Below, one piece after another: positions 7,570-16,027 of a stretch of 44,587 nt of DNA. The DNA is taken from contig JAFZHY010000010.1 of the NCBI GenBank assembly GCA_017554615.1, forward strand, positions 1 through 44,587, read 5' to 3'. A program made the translations under genes and the position numbers. This stretch comes from Clostridia bacterium (GTDB lineage Bacteria; Bacillota; Clostridia; UMGS1840; HGM11507). The first letter of the stretch is position 1. Each line of letters begins with the position of its first letter. Below the pieces are notes generated by a model. The model searched no databases, was not told the DNA's origin, and saw only the letters and a list, made by a program, of their open reading frames with translations.

Positions 7570-8202
7570 TTATTTTATTGAAAAATACCATTTTAATATA
7601 TTGCCTGTAAAATATGCTTCAACAAATGAATAGATAATTAAAACTATAATTGAAATTATTAAAATTACAAGGTATAAAAGCATATGATTTTTCAAGTTTA
7701 ATTTATAGCGTATCTTCCCTCTTACCATTCTTATTAAAAGGTAGGATAAAGATATACTGTATGTTGATACTGCCATCATAAGAGGAATTAAGATTACAGT
7801 CTGCGAAAAAATAAGTATGATATCAAGAAGCAGTGAATTTTTAAAATTGGATAGTATAAAGTTTGAAATAAGCCCTAATATAAAACCTTTTTTTAGTATT
7901 ATAAAAAACACAAGGGGAATTCCTAAAACGGTAAAGCCCATTATCCACAATAGAAAAATATTTTTAAAAGAGGATAAAAACGAGTTTTTAAAAATACTTA
8001 AATAGTTGACAGGGTTTTTAATATACACATCTTTTGCATCAAGAAAGAACTCATTAAGATAATTTACATCTTCTGTTTTATATAAATTAAATATGTATGC
8101 ACCTCCGACTACCCCTAAAGAAAACATAACCACTAATATTATATAGGAAATCATATTTTCCCTTATATGCTCCCTCACCTTATCGGATAGTATCTTTAAC
8201 AT
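7570..8202 (-). CDS. spoIIM: Stage II sporulation protein M
   Basis: A 210-residue integral membrane protein of the SpoIID-SpoIIM-SpoIIP engulfment machine, which remodels septal peptidoglycan while the mother cell engulfs the forespore. About five hydrophobic segments are visible, including residues near 17-38, 82-105 and 175-195. The family pattern LLWIMGFTVLGIPLVFFIILKKGF-like central block (split here by residues near 85-108) and N-terminal basic start are present. I use the ATG at 8202 because AAAGG lies nine bases upstream; the ATG at 8211 abuts it. It heads the xerD-dacF block, and the promoter upstream looks like sigma-E, which controls spoIIM in Bacillus. Confidence 0.88.
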   Translation of the reverse strand: MLKILSDKVREHIRENMISYIILVVMFSLGVVGGAYIFNLYKTEDVNYLNEFFLDAKDVYIKNPVNYLSIFKNSFLSSFKNIFLLWIMGFTVLGIPLVFFIILKKGFILGLISNFILSNFKNSLLLDIILIFSQTVILIPLMMAVSTYSISLSYLLIRMVRGKIRYKLNLKNHMLLYLVILIISIIVLIIYSFVEAYFTGNILKWYFSIK

Positions 8203-8233
8203 TTTTTTCATCCTTTCATTAAAACTCTAAGAT

Positions 8234-8261
8234 ATATTATGTAAAGAAATACCAAAATATG
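8234..8261 (-). promoter_or_regulatory. Sigma-E-like promoter of spoIIM
   Basis: On the minus strand CATATT (8256-8261, preceded by T) and CATAATAT (8234-8241) are 14 bases apart, close to the Bacillus sigma-E pattern KMATATT-N14-CATACAHT. No good sigma-A pair occupies the same place. This fits mother-cell expression of SpoIIM. Confidence 0.55.
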
Positions 8262-8270
8262 AAAAATAAG

Positions 8271-8501
8271 GTGTTAAAAAAGTCTGGAACGCAAAAAGTG
8301 GGAAATATTATGTATTTATATTTTATAATGTTTATAATAATTTTAATAAGGTAAAGAATTTTAAATAAATTAAAAATTCTTTGAAATTTAAAACTTTTTG
8401 CTATGAACAAACTTAGCCACTCGCTGTATCTCATACAGCTTCGGGTTACCCAAAGCAAAGCTTTGGCTAAGTTTGTCCATTCCAAACATTTTTACCTATC
8501 T
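8271..8501. repeat. Dispersed ~200-bp repeat, copy A, carrying an inserted hairpin
   Basis: Shared blocks with 19178-19389 are, in order: GTTAAAAA-G-TGGA-CGCAAAAAGT, ATAAGGTAAAGA-TTTTAA, AATTTAAA-ACTTTTTGCTATGAACA and AACATTTTTACCTATCT. GCAAAAAGT near the left and ACTTTTTGC near the right make it a partly inverted element. Copy A alone holds an extra block, 8408-8475, closed by perfect 12-bp arms CAAACTTAGCCA/TGGCTAAGTTTG with further small hairpins inside. No coding region is credible. This fills most of the 8212-8564 gap. Confidence 0.7.
8408..8475. repeat. Hairpin insert inside repeat copy A
   Basis: Perfect 12-bp inverted arms enclose three smaller dyads: CTGTAT/ATACAG, GGGTTACCC and CAAAGC/GCTTTG. 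The block is absent from copy B at 19178-19389, where GCTATGAACA runs straight into TTTTTACC. It is therefore best read as a separate small element inserted into the repeat. Confidence 0.55.
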
Positions 8502-8523
8502 TAATAAAGGGTATAAAAAAGTT

Positions 8524-8561
8524 AAGGTGTTTAAAAAAGTTTTACTTTTTTTAAACACCTT
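8524..8561. terminator. Terminator after the queH fusion gene
   Basis: AAGGTGTTTAAAAAAG pairs with CTTTTTTTAAACACCTT around a 5-base loop, with an A/T-run on both sides. It lies 4 bases past the stop of the minus-strand queH fusion and closes the metA-queH operon. Confidence 0.8.
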
Positions 8562-8564
8562 TTT

Positions 8565-9596
8565 TTATAATATCTTTTCCATCCATATATGAGGGCAGTT
8601 TTCTTCATATTCTACTGACGAATATTCTATAAAGCCTAATTTTTTATAAAAGTCTGTTGCGCTAAGTTGAGAATGAAGTATCAGGCGAAGAGCGCCTTTA
8701 TTTTTTACATGGTTTAAGGCTTTATTAACCATTAAACTTCCAATGCCTTCCCCTCTTAACTCTTTTTTTACTGCAAGTCTTCCAAGGACATAACTTTTTT
8801 TATCCTCTCCTAAAAAGAGCCTTAGGGTAGCAACAGGTTCTCCCTTTCTAAAGGCAACAAAATGAGTGGCAATTTTATCAATATCGTCATACTCACTTAC
8901 AAACCCCTGCTCTTTTATAAAAACTTCTTCCCTTATCTTTTTAGCATCAGGAGTAATCTTATCATATATGCTTATACTTATTCTGTTATCTGCCTCTTTT
9001 TTAGAATAAACACATCCGCAGTAGTTTTGCCTGTATAAGCCGAACTTTTTTGAAAGATCGCAGGACATTTTATATCCGTTATCCTTCTTAAAATCGGATA
9101 CTAAGTATTTAACACCGTATTTTTCGGATAAGTTAACACCCAATTCATTTAAAAGATTTGCATTTTTATAAGGGCTTACAGACAAGGTGGTGGTAACAAA
9201 GTCAAAATTATTTAACCTTGCATATTCAAAGGTTTTTTCAAGCCTTAACTGGTAACACTTTTTACACCTTAGCCCACCCTCTTTTTCAGATTTTAGACCG
9301 TCTGCTATTTCTTCAAACTCGAAGTTATCATACTCTTTTAATGCAACCTTTATATCGGATAAATTTAATTTCTCTAAAAGCGCCTTAACCTCATTAAGCC
9401 TTAGATCAAACTCTTCTTTAGGGCTTATATTGGGGTTATAGAAAAATAAGGTAATATCAAAAAAATCTTTTATTTTATCTATTACACCGCTAAGACAGGG
9501 CGCACAGCATACATGCAGTAAAAGTTTTGGTTTGACACTTAAATTTGAAACTTTTTTAATCTCGTCTTTAAAGACTTTATTAAAATTTATCTGCAT
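8565..9596 (-). CDS. queH: Epoxyqueuosine reductase QueH fused to a GNAT acetyltransferase
   Basis: A 343-residue fusion. Residues about 20-205 are QueH, the non-B12 enzyme that reduces epoxyqueuosine to queuosine in tRNA. Visible motifs are HVCCAPC (Cys30, Cys31, Cys34), FFYNPNI, GLRCKKCYQLRLEKT, TTTLSVSPYKN and YRQNYCGCVYS. Residues about 208-343 are a GNAT domain with the acetyl-CoA loop RGEGIGS and the ending FYKKLGFIEYSS typical of ElaA-like members. The start overlaps the end of the upstream dehydrogenase by 17 bases with no strong ribosome site, suggesting translational coupling. The reading frame is continuous through the junction. Confidence 0.88.
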   Translation of the reverse strand: MQINFNKVFKDEIKKVSNLSVKPKLLLHVCCAPCLSGVIDKIKDFFDITLFFYNPNISPKEEFDLRLNEVKALLEKLNLSDIKVALKEYDNFEFEEIADGLKSEKEGGLRCKKCYQLRLEKTFEYARLNNFDFVTTTLSVSPYKNANLLNELGVNLSEKYGVKYLVSDFKKDNGYKMSCDLSKKFGLYRQNYCGCVYSKKEADNRISISIYDKITPDAKKIREEVFIKEQGFVSEYDDIDKIATHFVAFRKGEPVATLRLFLGEDKKSYVLGRLAVKKELRGEGIGSLMVNKALNHVKNKGALRLILHSQLSATDFYKKLGFIEYSSVEYEENCPHIWMEKIL

Positions 9597-10596
9597 ATGC
9601 CTGAACTGTTAATATATCTTTACAGGTTTTTAATACACTTTCGGTAGAATTTAGCGATTCTTCGCCTTTAATGTCTTTTAAGAATTCTTCTAAACCTGTT
9701 GTATTATAACCTTCGCCGTCATAAACTTCAAAACCGTTTCCACCGTCTAAGGCAACCTGTAATAAAGATCCGTCAGAACTGTCAATACCAACTTCTTTTT
9801 TGCCGCCCTTTAATTTATATTCAACAACGCCTTTTGTGCCCCAGATAGTAATTCTCCAGTATGTTTCAAGATTAAAACCGCAACTTGCAGGAGCAGCATA
9901 GGAAACATCGCCGATAAACCCTGCACCGTTATCAAGTTCTATCATAAACTGACCGCAGTCTTTAAAAGATTTCACTTCTTTTGAAAAATGGTTCCATGTT
10001 CTTGCGCATGTAACATTTTTAAGGCCATAGCCTGTTAAGAAACGAATTAAGTCTACACCATGAATTGCTATATCATTGATTGTTCCACCGTGTTTGCCTT
10101 CTTCAAAGTACCACATAGGGCGAACACCATACTGAAGAGGGTGTTGCGCTGTCATATTAACTGCACCGATTTCCCCTAATTTTCCGTCTTTTATAAGTTC
10201 ACGGATAGTTTTCATACCTTTAGAAAATCTCATTGTAAAATAACATCCTACTTTAAGACCTTTTTCTTTTGATAGTTTTTCTATTTCGTAAAGTTCTTCT
10301 AACGATGTACAGATTGGTTTATCCCCGTAAACGTGTTTTCCTGCTTTAAGCGCTGCGATTGCTTCCTGACCTCTTTCGCCATAGCATCCGCCAAGGCAAA
10401 TAGCGTCTACTCTTTCGTCGTTTAAAACATCTTCTAATGTTTCATAATTAAATTCAATGCCAAGCCCGTCTGCAAGTTTTTTACCGTCTTCGGTATCTTC
10501 CCATGCACCTAATACATTAATATCAGGGTTTGCCATTGCTTCGTGATAAATTTCTCCGGTATGTCTGTGTTTAAAACCAACAAATACTAAATTCAT
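9580..10596 (-). CDS. Gfo/Idh/MocA-family oxidoreductase
   Basis: A 338-residue NAD(P)-dependent dehydrogenase, probably acting on a sugar or inositol-like substrate that cannot be named from sequence. The N-terminal Rossmann fold begins MNLVFVGFKHRH. The family catalytic lysine lies in KHVYGDKPICTS near residues 90-100 (the GDKP form of the EKP motif). The C-terminal alpha/beta domain includes GTINDIAIHGVDLIRFLTG near residue 175, with the conserved His. AAAGGAG precedes the ATG. It sits in an operon between hydG (26 bases) and queH (overlap), with no transporter or kinase nearby to suggest the sugar. Confidence 0.88.
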   Translation of the reverse strand: MNLVFVGFKHRHTGEIYHEAMANPDINVLGAWEDTEDGKKLADGLGIEFNYETLEDVLNDERVDAICLGGCYGERGQEAIAALKAGKHVYGDKPICTSLEELYEIEKLSKEKGLKVGCYFTMRFSKGMKTIRELIKDGKLGEIGAVNMTAQHPLQYGVRPMWYFEEGKHGGTINDIAIHGVDLIRFLTGYGLKNVTCARTWNHFSKEVKSFKDCGQFMIELDNGAGFIGDVSYAAPASCGFNLETYWRITIWGTKGVVEYKLKGGKKEVGIDSSDGSLLQVALDGGNGFEVYDGEGYNTTGLEEFLKDIKGEESLNSTESVLKTCKDILTVQAYADKF

Positions 10597-10622
10597 AGTA
10601 GTAACTCCTTTATATTTTTATA

Positions 10623-12044
10623 TTAAAATCTGAAATCTCTTTCTCCCATTACAATTTTTCTGATATTTTCTTCTGCAATTTTTCTTGTTTTTTCGTTAGG
10701 GATATTTTTAAGTTCTTTTTCTATCATCTTATTTCCTGCCTTGATGGTATCGGCTGATGCATAATCTAAAAGGTATTCCTGTAAGGTCATTAGAGCATTA
10801 GGATGACAGCAGTTTTGAATCTGTCCGTTTTTTGCAAGGCTCATAAACCTGTCCCCTGTTCTTCCCTCTCTGTAACACGCAGTGCAAAAACTTGGGATAT
10901 ATCCTGCCTTTATAAGCCAGTTAACAACCTCGTCAAGAGTTCTGTTATCGCTTATGTCAAACTGGGCAGAATCTTCGTCTTCATGCACATTATCAAGTGA
11001 ATATCCACCAACACTTGTTTTAGATGCTCCGCTTATCTGGGATACACCAAGTTTTAAAACCTTTTCTCTGATATTTTTGCTCTCTCTTGTGGAAATAATC
11101 ATTCCTGTATACGGAACGGACACACGGATAAGAGCGCAGATTTTAGCAAAAGTATCATCGTCTATCCCATTGTCAAACTGAGTTGTATCAATGCCTGTTG
11201 CTTTTTTTATTCTCGGAACGCTTATTGTGTGAGGGCCTACGCCAAATACTGCTTCTAAATGCTCTGCGTGCATTAAAAGCGCTGCAAGTTCATATCTAAA
11301 AAGTTCAAGACCAAATAACACGCCAAGGCCGACATCGTCTATACCACCCTCCATGGCTCTGTCCATCGCTTCGGTATGGTAAGCGTAATTATGCTTAGGG
11401 CCTGTCGGATGAAGTTTCTCATAACTTTCTTTATGATATGTTTCCTGAAATAAGATATATGTTCCTATTCCCGCTTCTTTTAGTTTTTTATAATTTTCAA
11501 CGGTGGTAGCAGCGATATTAACATTTACTCTGCGTATTGCACCGTTTTTATGCTTGATTTTATAAATTGTATCAATAGATTCTAATATATATTCAATAGG
11601 GTTATTAACAGGGTCTTCCCCCGCTTCTATGGCAAGTCTTTTATGCCCCATATCCTGAAGCGCTATAACCTCTTTTTCTATTTCTTCCTGAGAAAGTTTT
11701 CTTCTTGCTATGCATTTATTGTTATAGTGATACGGACAGTAAACACATCCGTTAACACAATAGTTGGAAAGATACAAAGGGGCAAACATAACTATACGGT
11801 TTCCGTATATTTCTTCTTTTATTTTCTTTGCCAGAGCATAAAGCCTTTCATTTACCTCTTTGTCTTCACACGCTAAAAGAACACTCGCTTCCCTGTGATT
11901 AAGGCCCTTTTTTTGTTCTGCCTTTTTTAAAATTTCGTCTATTAAATTAAGGTTTGATTTATTGTCATCTGCATACTTTAATGTTTCAATTATTTCTTCA
12001 TGACTTATAAATTCTTCTGCTTTTTTAGATTTTACATTATACAT
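10623..12044 (-). CDS. hydG: [FeFe]-hydrogenase maturase HydG (tyrosine lyase)
   Basis: A 473-residue radical SAM enzyme that cleaves tyrosine to supply CO and cyanide ligands for the hydrogenase H-cluster. The radical SAM motif is YCVNGCVYC (Cys96, Cys100, Cys103). The C-terminal auxiliary-cluster motif, CTACYREGRTGDRF followed by NCC about 22 residues later, is diagnostic of HydG rather than the related thiamin enzyme ThiH. Length is normal. It lies in a metabolic operon between a GNAT gene and a Gfo/Idh gene. HydF is 20 kb away, and no HydE or hydrogenase gene is in the window. Confidence 0.95.
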   Translation of the reverse strand: MYNVKSKKAEEFISHEEIIETLKYADDNKSNLNLIDEILKKAEQKKGLNHREASVLLACEDKEVNERLYALAKKIKEEIYGNRIVMFAPLYLSNYCVNGCVYCPYHYNNKCIARRKLSQEEIEKEVIALQDMGHKRLAIEAGEDPVNNPIEYILESIDTIYKIKHKNGAIRRVNVNIAATTVENYKKLKEAGIGTYILFQETYHKESYEKLHPTGPKHNYAYHTEAMDRAMEGGIDDVGLGVLFGLELFRYELAALLMHAEHLEAVFGVGPHTISVPRIKKATGIDTTQFDNGIDDDTFAKICALIRVSVPYTGMIISTRESKNIREKVLKLGVSQISGASKTSVGGYSLDNVHEDEDSAQFDISDNRTLDEVVNWLIKAGYIPSFCTACYREGRTGDRFMSLAKNGQIQNCCHPNALMTLQEYLLDYASADTIKAGNKMIEKELKNIPNEKTRKIAEENIRKIVMGERDFRF

Positions 12045-12070
12045 AAATATTCCTCTTCTTACGCCCTGTG

Positions 12071-12568
12071 CTAAACTTTAAGTTCCATAACATAATCGTC
12101 CATAACAAACCCTGAGCCGATATCGGTTACTTCTTCTTTTGCCACTCTAAAGCCTAAATGGTTATAAACCTTTATAGACTCTTTGTTATTTTTATTAACT
12201 GTTAAGTATATTTTATCTAATTTATTTTTCTTTGCATATTCTAAGATAAAGTTAAGTACAGTTCTTGCTATTCCCTTTTTCCTATGCTCTAAAAAAAGAT
12301 AAAGTTTACTTAAAAACAGCGCTTTTTCTTCTTTTTTTATTGCAAAATATCCGCAAGGCGTATTGGAATCTGACAGTTTATAATATTCATACCCCTCGTA
12401 TAAAACCTGATGCTTTATATATTTTTCTGACTGAAAATTAAGTGTCATATAGTCTATCTGGTCTTTAGTAAGAATTTTAATATAATGCTCATTCCATATT
12501 ATACGGGCATACTCTTTAATATCAAGAAAGTCTTTATCACTTTCTGCCTTTATAATTTCAACTGCCAA
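12071..12568 (-). CDS. GNAT-family N-acetyltransferase
   Basis: A 165-residue acetyltransferase of unknown substrate. The acetyl-CoA binding stretch reads LEHRKKGIARTVLNF near residues 96-110, and the C-terminal IKVYNHLGFRVAKEE near 131-145 is typical of GNAT enzymes. The start is TTG (first codons TTG GCA GTT GAA), chosen because AAGAAGGA lies inside the end of the transketolase gene about seven bases upstream and the upstream stop codon directly abuts this TTG. Such tight coupling indicates cotranslation with the split transketolase. Confidence 0.82.
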   Translation of the reverse strand: MAVEIIKAESDKDFLDIKEYARIIWNEHYIKILTKDQIDYMTLNFQSEKYIKHQVLYEGYEYYKLSDSNTPCGYFAIKKEEKALFLSKLYLFLEHRKKGIARTVLNFILEYAKKNKLDKIYLTVNKNNKESIKVYNHLGFRVAKEEVTDIGSGFVMDDYVMELKV

Positions 12569-13507
12569 TTATAATTCCTTCTTTACTTTTTCTATTATTC
12601 CGTCTTTTGAAAGACCGAATTCTTTAAGAAGTTCTGTTGCAGGTCCGGACTTTCCGAACACATCCAAAACGCCTACTCTTACAACCTTTACAGGATATTC
12701 TTCACATACTACCTGAGAAACTGCATCTGAAAGTCCGCCGATTATATTATGCTCTTCGCAGGTTACTAAAAATTTAGTTTCCTTTGCGGCTTTTAAAATC
12801 AGTTCCCTGTCAATAGGTTTAATTGTATGTATATTTATAACTCTTGCAGATATACCGTCTTTTTCAAGTTCTTCTGCTGCTTTTAACGCTTCGCTTACCA
12901 TAAGGCCTGTAGCAATAATAGCAACATCATTTCCCTCTTTTAGGGTAATACCTTTACCAAGTTCAAATTTATATGAAGGGTTATCGTTTATAACATCAAC
13001 TGCAAGTCTTCCGAATCTTAAATAACAAGGACCATTATGTTTATATGCTGCAATAGTTGCTTCTTTTGCTTCGATAGCGTCAGACGGTGATATTACAACC
13101 ATTCCTGGAATACTTCTCATTATAGCAAAGTCTTCGTTACATTGATGACTTGCTCCGTCTTCCCCAACGGATATACCCCCATGAGATGCGGCAACTTTAA
13201 CATTTAATTTTGTATAACCCAAAGAGTTTCTGATTTGCTCAAATGCTCTTCCTGCAGCAAACATAGCAAAACTTGAAGCAAACACTACCTTACCTGTTGA
13301 AGCAAGACCTGCCGCAACGCCAATCATATTGCCTTCTGCTATACCACAGTCAAAAAATCTTTCAGGGAATTCTTCTTTGAATTTTATTGTCTTAGTCGCT
13401 TCTGCCAAATCAGCATCAAGGACTATTAAATTATCATACATTTTGCCAAGTTCTTTTAAACCGTCTCCATAGCCTTCTCTTGTAGCAATTTTTTTAACTT
13501 CGCTCAT
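12569..13507 (-). CDS. Transketolase, C-terminal subunit
   Basis: A 312-residue protein holding the pyrimidine-binding and C-terminal domains of transketolase. With the N-terminal subunit it transfers two-carbon ketol units between sugar phosphates. Visible features are FDCGIAEGNMIGVAAGLA near residues 53-70 with the catalytic glutamate, the DGASHQCNEDFAIMRSIPGM loop near 117-136, and the C-terminal TCEEHNIIGGLSDAV. The ATG shares bases with the stop of the N-terminal subunit (TAATG). Two-gene transketolases of this kind are common in Clostridia. Its erythrose 4-phosphate product feeds the DAHP synthase encoded at 1310-2341. Confidence 0.92.
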   Translation of the reverse strand: MSEVKKIATREGYGDGLKELGKMYDNLIVLDADLAEATKTIKFKEEFPERFFDCGIAEGNMIGVAAGLASTGKVVFASSFAMFAAGRAFEQIRNSLGYTKLNVKVAASHGGISVGEDGASHQCNEDFAIMRSIPGMVVISPSDAIEAKEATIAAYKHNGPCYLRFGRLAVDVINDNPSYKFELGKGITLKEGNDVAIIATGLMVSEALKAAEELEKDGISARVINIHTIKPIDRELILKAAKETKFLVTCEEHNIIGGLSDAVSQVVCEEYPVKVVRVGVLDVFGKSGPATELLKEFGLSKDGIIEKVKKEL

Positions 13508-14328
13508 TATAATTCAACCCCTTCCAACTCAGCCATTGCTAATTTATATTGCTCTTCATTAGGTGCTTTACCATGCCATCCGCAAACATCTTCCATAAAT
13601 GAAACGCCTTTTCCTTTAATTGTTTTTGCTATGATGGCTGTTGGCTTAGTGTTACATTCACTAAAATTATTTAAAGCCTTTTCAATATCATAAAAATCAT
13701 GACCGTCTATTTCTACTGTGTTAAAGCCGAACGCTTCAAATTTTTCTTTTAATGGGTACGGAGAGTTAACCTCGCTAAGTCTTCCGTCAATCTGTAAGTC
13801 GTTATTGTCAACTATAACGCATAAATTGCTAAGCCCTTTTGCCGATGCAAATAAAAGCGCTTCCCAAACTTGTCCTTCAGAAATTTCTCCGTCTCCCAAA
13901 ACTGTATATACATTAAATTTATTATCGGAGATTTTAGAAGATAATGCCATACCTGCTGCCGCAGATATTCCCTGACCTAATGACCCTGTTGACATATCAA
14001 CGCCTGGAACTTTATTCATATCAGGATGCCCCTGAAGATATGAGTTTATCTTTCTTAGAGTTTTTAAATCTTCTTTTGGAATAAAGCCTACCTCTGCCAA
14101 TACTGCATATAAAGCAGGTGCACAATGCCCCTTTGATAATACAAAACGGTCTCTTTTATCCCATTTAGGCTCGTCCACCTTTATATTCATTTTTTCAAAG
14201 TACAGATAAGTTATAATATCTGCACAAGAAAGTGAGCCTCCGGGATGACCGCATTTTGCATTGTATGTGGACTCAATTATTCCTTTTCTTACTTCGTTTG
14301 CTGTTTTCTTAAGCGCATTAACATTCAT
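13507..14328 (-). CDS. Transketolase, N-terminal subunit
   Basis: A 273-residue thiamin-diphosphate-binding half of transketolase. The cofactor motif begins GDGEISEGQVWEALLFAS near residues 144-161 and ends VDNNDLQIDG near 173-182, the expected GDG...NN spacing. HPGGSLSCADI near 28-38 carries the substrate-binding histidine, and GHPDMNKVPGVDMSTGSLGQG near 95-115 is also typical. GGGGG lies upstream of the ATG. It starts 12 bases after metA and overlaps the C-terminal subunit, so both halves are made from the metA operon. Confidence 0.93.
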   Translation of the reverse strand: MNVNALKKTANEVRKGIIESTYNAKCGHPGGSLSCADIITYLYFEKMNIKVDEPKWDKRDRFVLSKGHCAPALYAVLAEVGFIPKEDLKTLRKINSYLQGHPDMNKVPGVDMSTGSLGQGISAAAGMALSSKISDNKFNVYTVLGDGEISEGQVWEALLFASAKGLSNLCVIVDNNDLQIDGRLSEVNSPYPLKEKFEAFGFNTVEIDGHDFYDIEKALNNFSECNTKPTAIIAKTIKGKGVSFMEDVCGWHGKAPNEEQYKLAMAELEGVEL

Positions 14329-14340
14329 CGTAGAATCCCC

Positions 14341-15258
14341 CTAATTCACTGTATTAATATCATATGGCGTGGTTTGATATACATAATAGTTAAGCCAGTT
14401 TGAGAAGAAAAGACTGGCATTTGCTCTCCATTTAAGCACCGGTTTTTTCAAAGGGTTATCCCCAGGAAAATAGTTTTTCGGAATTTCTATACTAAGCCCC
14501 CTGCTAACATCTCTTTCATACTCTAATTTTAAAGTATCTGCATCATATTCAAGATGACCGGTTATAAAAATCTGCCTGCCTCCCTTGTTTGAACAAAGAA
14601 GAACACCTGCTTCTTTAGACTCCGCAAGAATTTTTAATTCTTCATGCTTTTTTATATCTTCTTTCTTTATATAAGTGTGTCTTGAATGAGGGGCTAAAAA
14701 GACTTCGTCAAACCCTCTTAAAAGTTTATTATATTTTCTGTTTATCTTATGCTCAAATATGCCAAACATTTTTTTATTAAGCGGATACTTATCTATACCG
14801 TAATGATAGAAAAGCCCTGCCTGAGCACCCCAGCATATATGAAGTGTGGAATGAACATTGGTTTTTGACCATTCCATAATTTCGCAAAGTTCGTCCCAAT
14901 AGTCTACCTTACAAAAATCCATCTGCTCAACGGGAGCGCCTGTTATAATCATCCCGTCAAACTTTTCATTCTTAAAATCGTCAAACGTTCCATAGAAATT
15001 TATAAGATGCTCCTGAGGAGTGTTCTTCGATTCGTAGGACTTAGTTGTCATAAAAGATACTTCTACCTGCAAAGGACTGTTCCCAAGCAGCCTTAAAAGT
15101 TGCGTTTCGGTAACAATCTTTGTGGGCATCAGGTTAAAAAGCAATATTTTAAGCGGTCTGATATCCTGCTTTAAGGCACGTTTACTGGTCATAACGAAAA
15201 TATTTTCGCCCTCTAAAAGTTTTCTTGCAGGAAGATTATCAGGTATTTTTATAGGCAT
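14341..15258 (-). CDS. metAA: Homoserine O-acetyltransferase (MetA type)
   Basis: A 305-residue enzyme that activates homoserine for methionine synthesis. The nucleophile is Cys142 in [10 protein letters not shown]. Residue 111 in TGAPVE is glutamate, which in Bacillus cereus MetA marks acetyl-CoA use, while succinyl-CoA enzymes such as E. coli MetA have glycine there. I therefore call it acetyl type. FLAPHSRHT near residues 227-235 and FITGHLEYD with the catalytic His-Glu pair are present. GGATGGG precedes the ATG. It heads the operon metA-tktN-tktC-GNAT-hydG. I see no SAM riboswitch or T-box in the 100-base leader. Confidence 0.92.
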   Translation of the reverse strand: MPIKIPDNLPARKLLEGENIFVMTSKRALKQDIRPLKILLFNLMPTKIVTETQLLRLLGNSPLQVEVSFMTTKSYESKNTPQEHLINFYGTFDDFKNEKFDGMIITGAPVEQMDFCKVDYWDELCEIMEWSKTNVHSTLHICWGAQAGLFYHYGIDKYPLNKKMFGIFEHKINRKYNKLLRGFDEVFLAPHSRHTYIKKEDIKKHEELKILAESKEAGVLLCSNKGGRQIFITGHLEYDADTLKLEYERDVSRGLSIEIPKNYFPGDNPLKKPVLKWRANASLFFSNWLNYYVYQTTPYDINTVN

Positions 15259-15288
15259 ATAATCCCATCCTTATAATTAGTTAATTAT

Positions 15289-15317
15289 ATTATACTATAA
15301 AGAGACCCTTTTTTCAA
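15289..15317 (-). promoter_or_regulatory. Sigma-A promoter of the metA operon
   Basis: Minus-strand TTGAAA (15312-15317), a 17-base spacer and TATAAT (15289-15294), about 30 bases before the metA start. The leader this leaves is too short for a T-box or SAM riboswitch. Confidence 0.8.
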
Positions 15318-15321
15318 TATT

Positions 15322-15358
15322 AAAAAGAGAAAAGAATTGTATTTCTTTTCTCTTTTTT
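15322..15358 (-). terminator. Terminator after trmB
   Basis: AAAAAGAGAAAAGAA pairs with TTTCTTTTCTCTTTTT around TTGTA. It lies 7 bases past the trmB stop and immediately upstream of the metA promoter, separating the two operons. Confidence 0.7.
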
Positions 15359-15365
15359 TTGGCAA

Positions 15366-16010
15366 TTATTTTTTTATATTAAACACACACTCGCATCTAA
15401 AAATCGGAAAACCCTGTGAAGAAAAGTTTTCTTCATACTCGGTCATAATATTCCCCTCATATCCTGAATTATGAAGGTCTAAAGATATATTTTGCATCTT
15501 TAAAGGAAAGGCTGCAAAGGAATTTAGAGAAAACTCAAAAAGTTTTCTGTTATCTGTTTTAAAGAAAAGTTCTCCGTTTTCTTTAAGCAGTTTTTCGTAT
15601 AATGACAGATAGTTTGCATGGGTAAGCCTTCTTTTTGCCTGACCGCTCTTTTTCCAAGGGTCGCAGAAATTAACATAGATTCTTGAAACTTCACTTTCAT
15701 ACCCTTTTTCTCTTAACTTTTCAACATCCCCTGCAAAGAATTTAACATTTGTAATGCCGCTTTCCTTAATCTTTTCCATTGCCATAATGATAACATCAAG
15801 GCTTTTTTCTATGGCTATATAGTTTATATCAGGGTTAAGTTTTGCAAGGTTTAACATAAATCTTCCCTTGCCACAGCCTATTTCAATATGTATAGGGTTA
15901 TCATTATAAAAAATATCTTTAAGGCTTTTTATATTGTCAAAACTCTCTATTGCAAGGTCTATGCAATTTTCATACCTTTCGTCTCGGTGTTTTTTTCTTC
16001 TCATTCTCAT
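15366..16010 (-). CDS. trmB: tRNA (guanine-N7-)-methyltransferase
   Basis: A 214-residue SAM-dependent enzyme that methylates G46 in the variable loop of tRNAs. The SAM-binding motif is IEIGCGKGRFMLNLA near residues 43-57, followed by acidic IAIEKSLD. The family signature appears as NFCDPWKKSGQAKRRLTH near 131-148, slightly diverged from the common NFPDPWPKKRHxKRRLT. AAGGAAG lies upstream of the ATG. It is the last gene of an operon with two small membrane proteins and an AEC transporter. Confidence 0.92.
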   Translation of the reverse strand: MRMRRKKHRDERYENCIDLAIESFDNIKSLKDIFYNDNPIHIEIGCGKGRFMLNLAKLNPDINYIAIEKSLDVIIMAMEKIKESGITNVKFFAGDVEKLREKGYESEVSRIYVNFCDPWKKSGQAKRRLTHANYLSLYEKLLKENGELFFKTDNRKLFEFSLNSFAAFPLKMQNISLDLHNSGYEGNIMTEYEENFSSQGFPIFRCECVFNIKK

Positions 16011-16027
16011 AGGGGGTTACTTCCTTT

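Noticed and set aside
8237..8485. An 82-codon minus-strand frame
   Set aside because: It lies wholly in repeat copy A and its hairpin insert, has odd Cys/Phe/Ile-rich composition, and has no ribosome site.
9597..9640. Possible preQ1 riboswitch before queH
   Set aside because: The gene overlaps the preceding CDS, so there is no leader.
12569..14328. Split transketolase as a frameshifted gene
   Set aside because: Two-gene transketolases with a TAATG junction are normal in Clostridia, and both halves have their own start signals.
15259..15321. Possible SAM riboswitch or T-box before metA
   Set aside because: The promoter lies only about 30 bases before the start codon, leaving no room for either structure.
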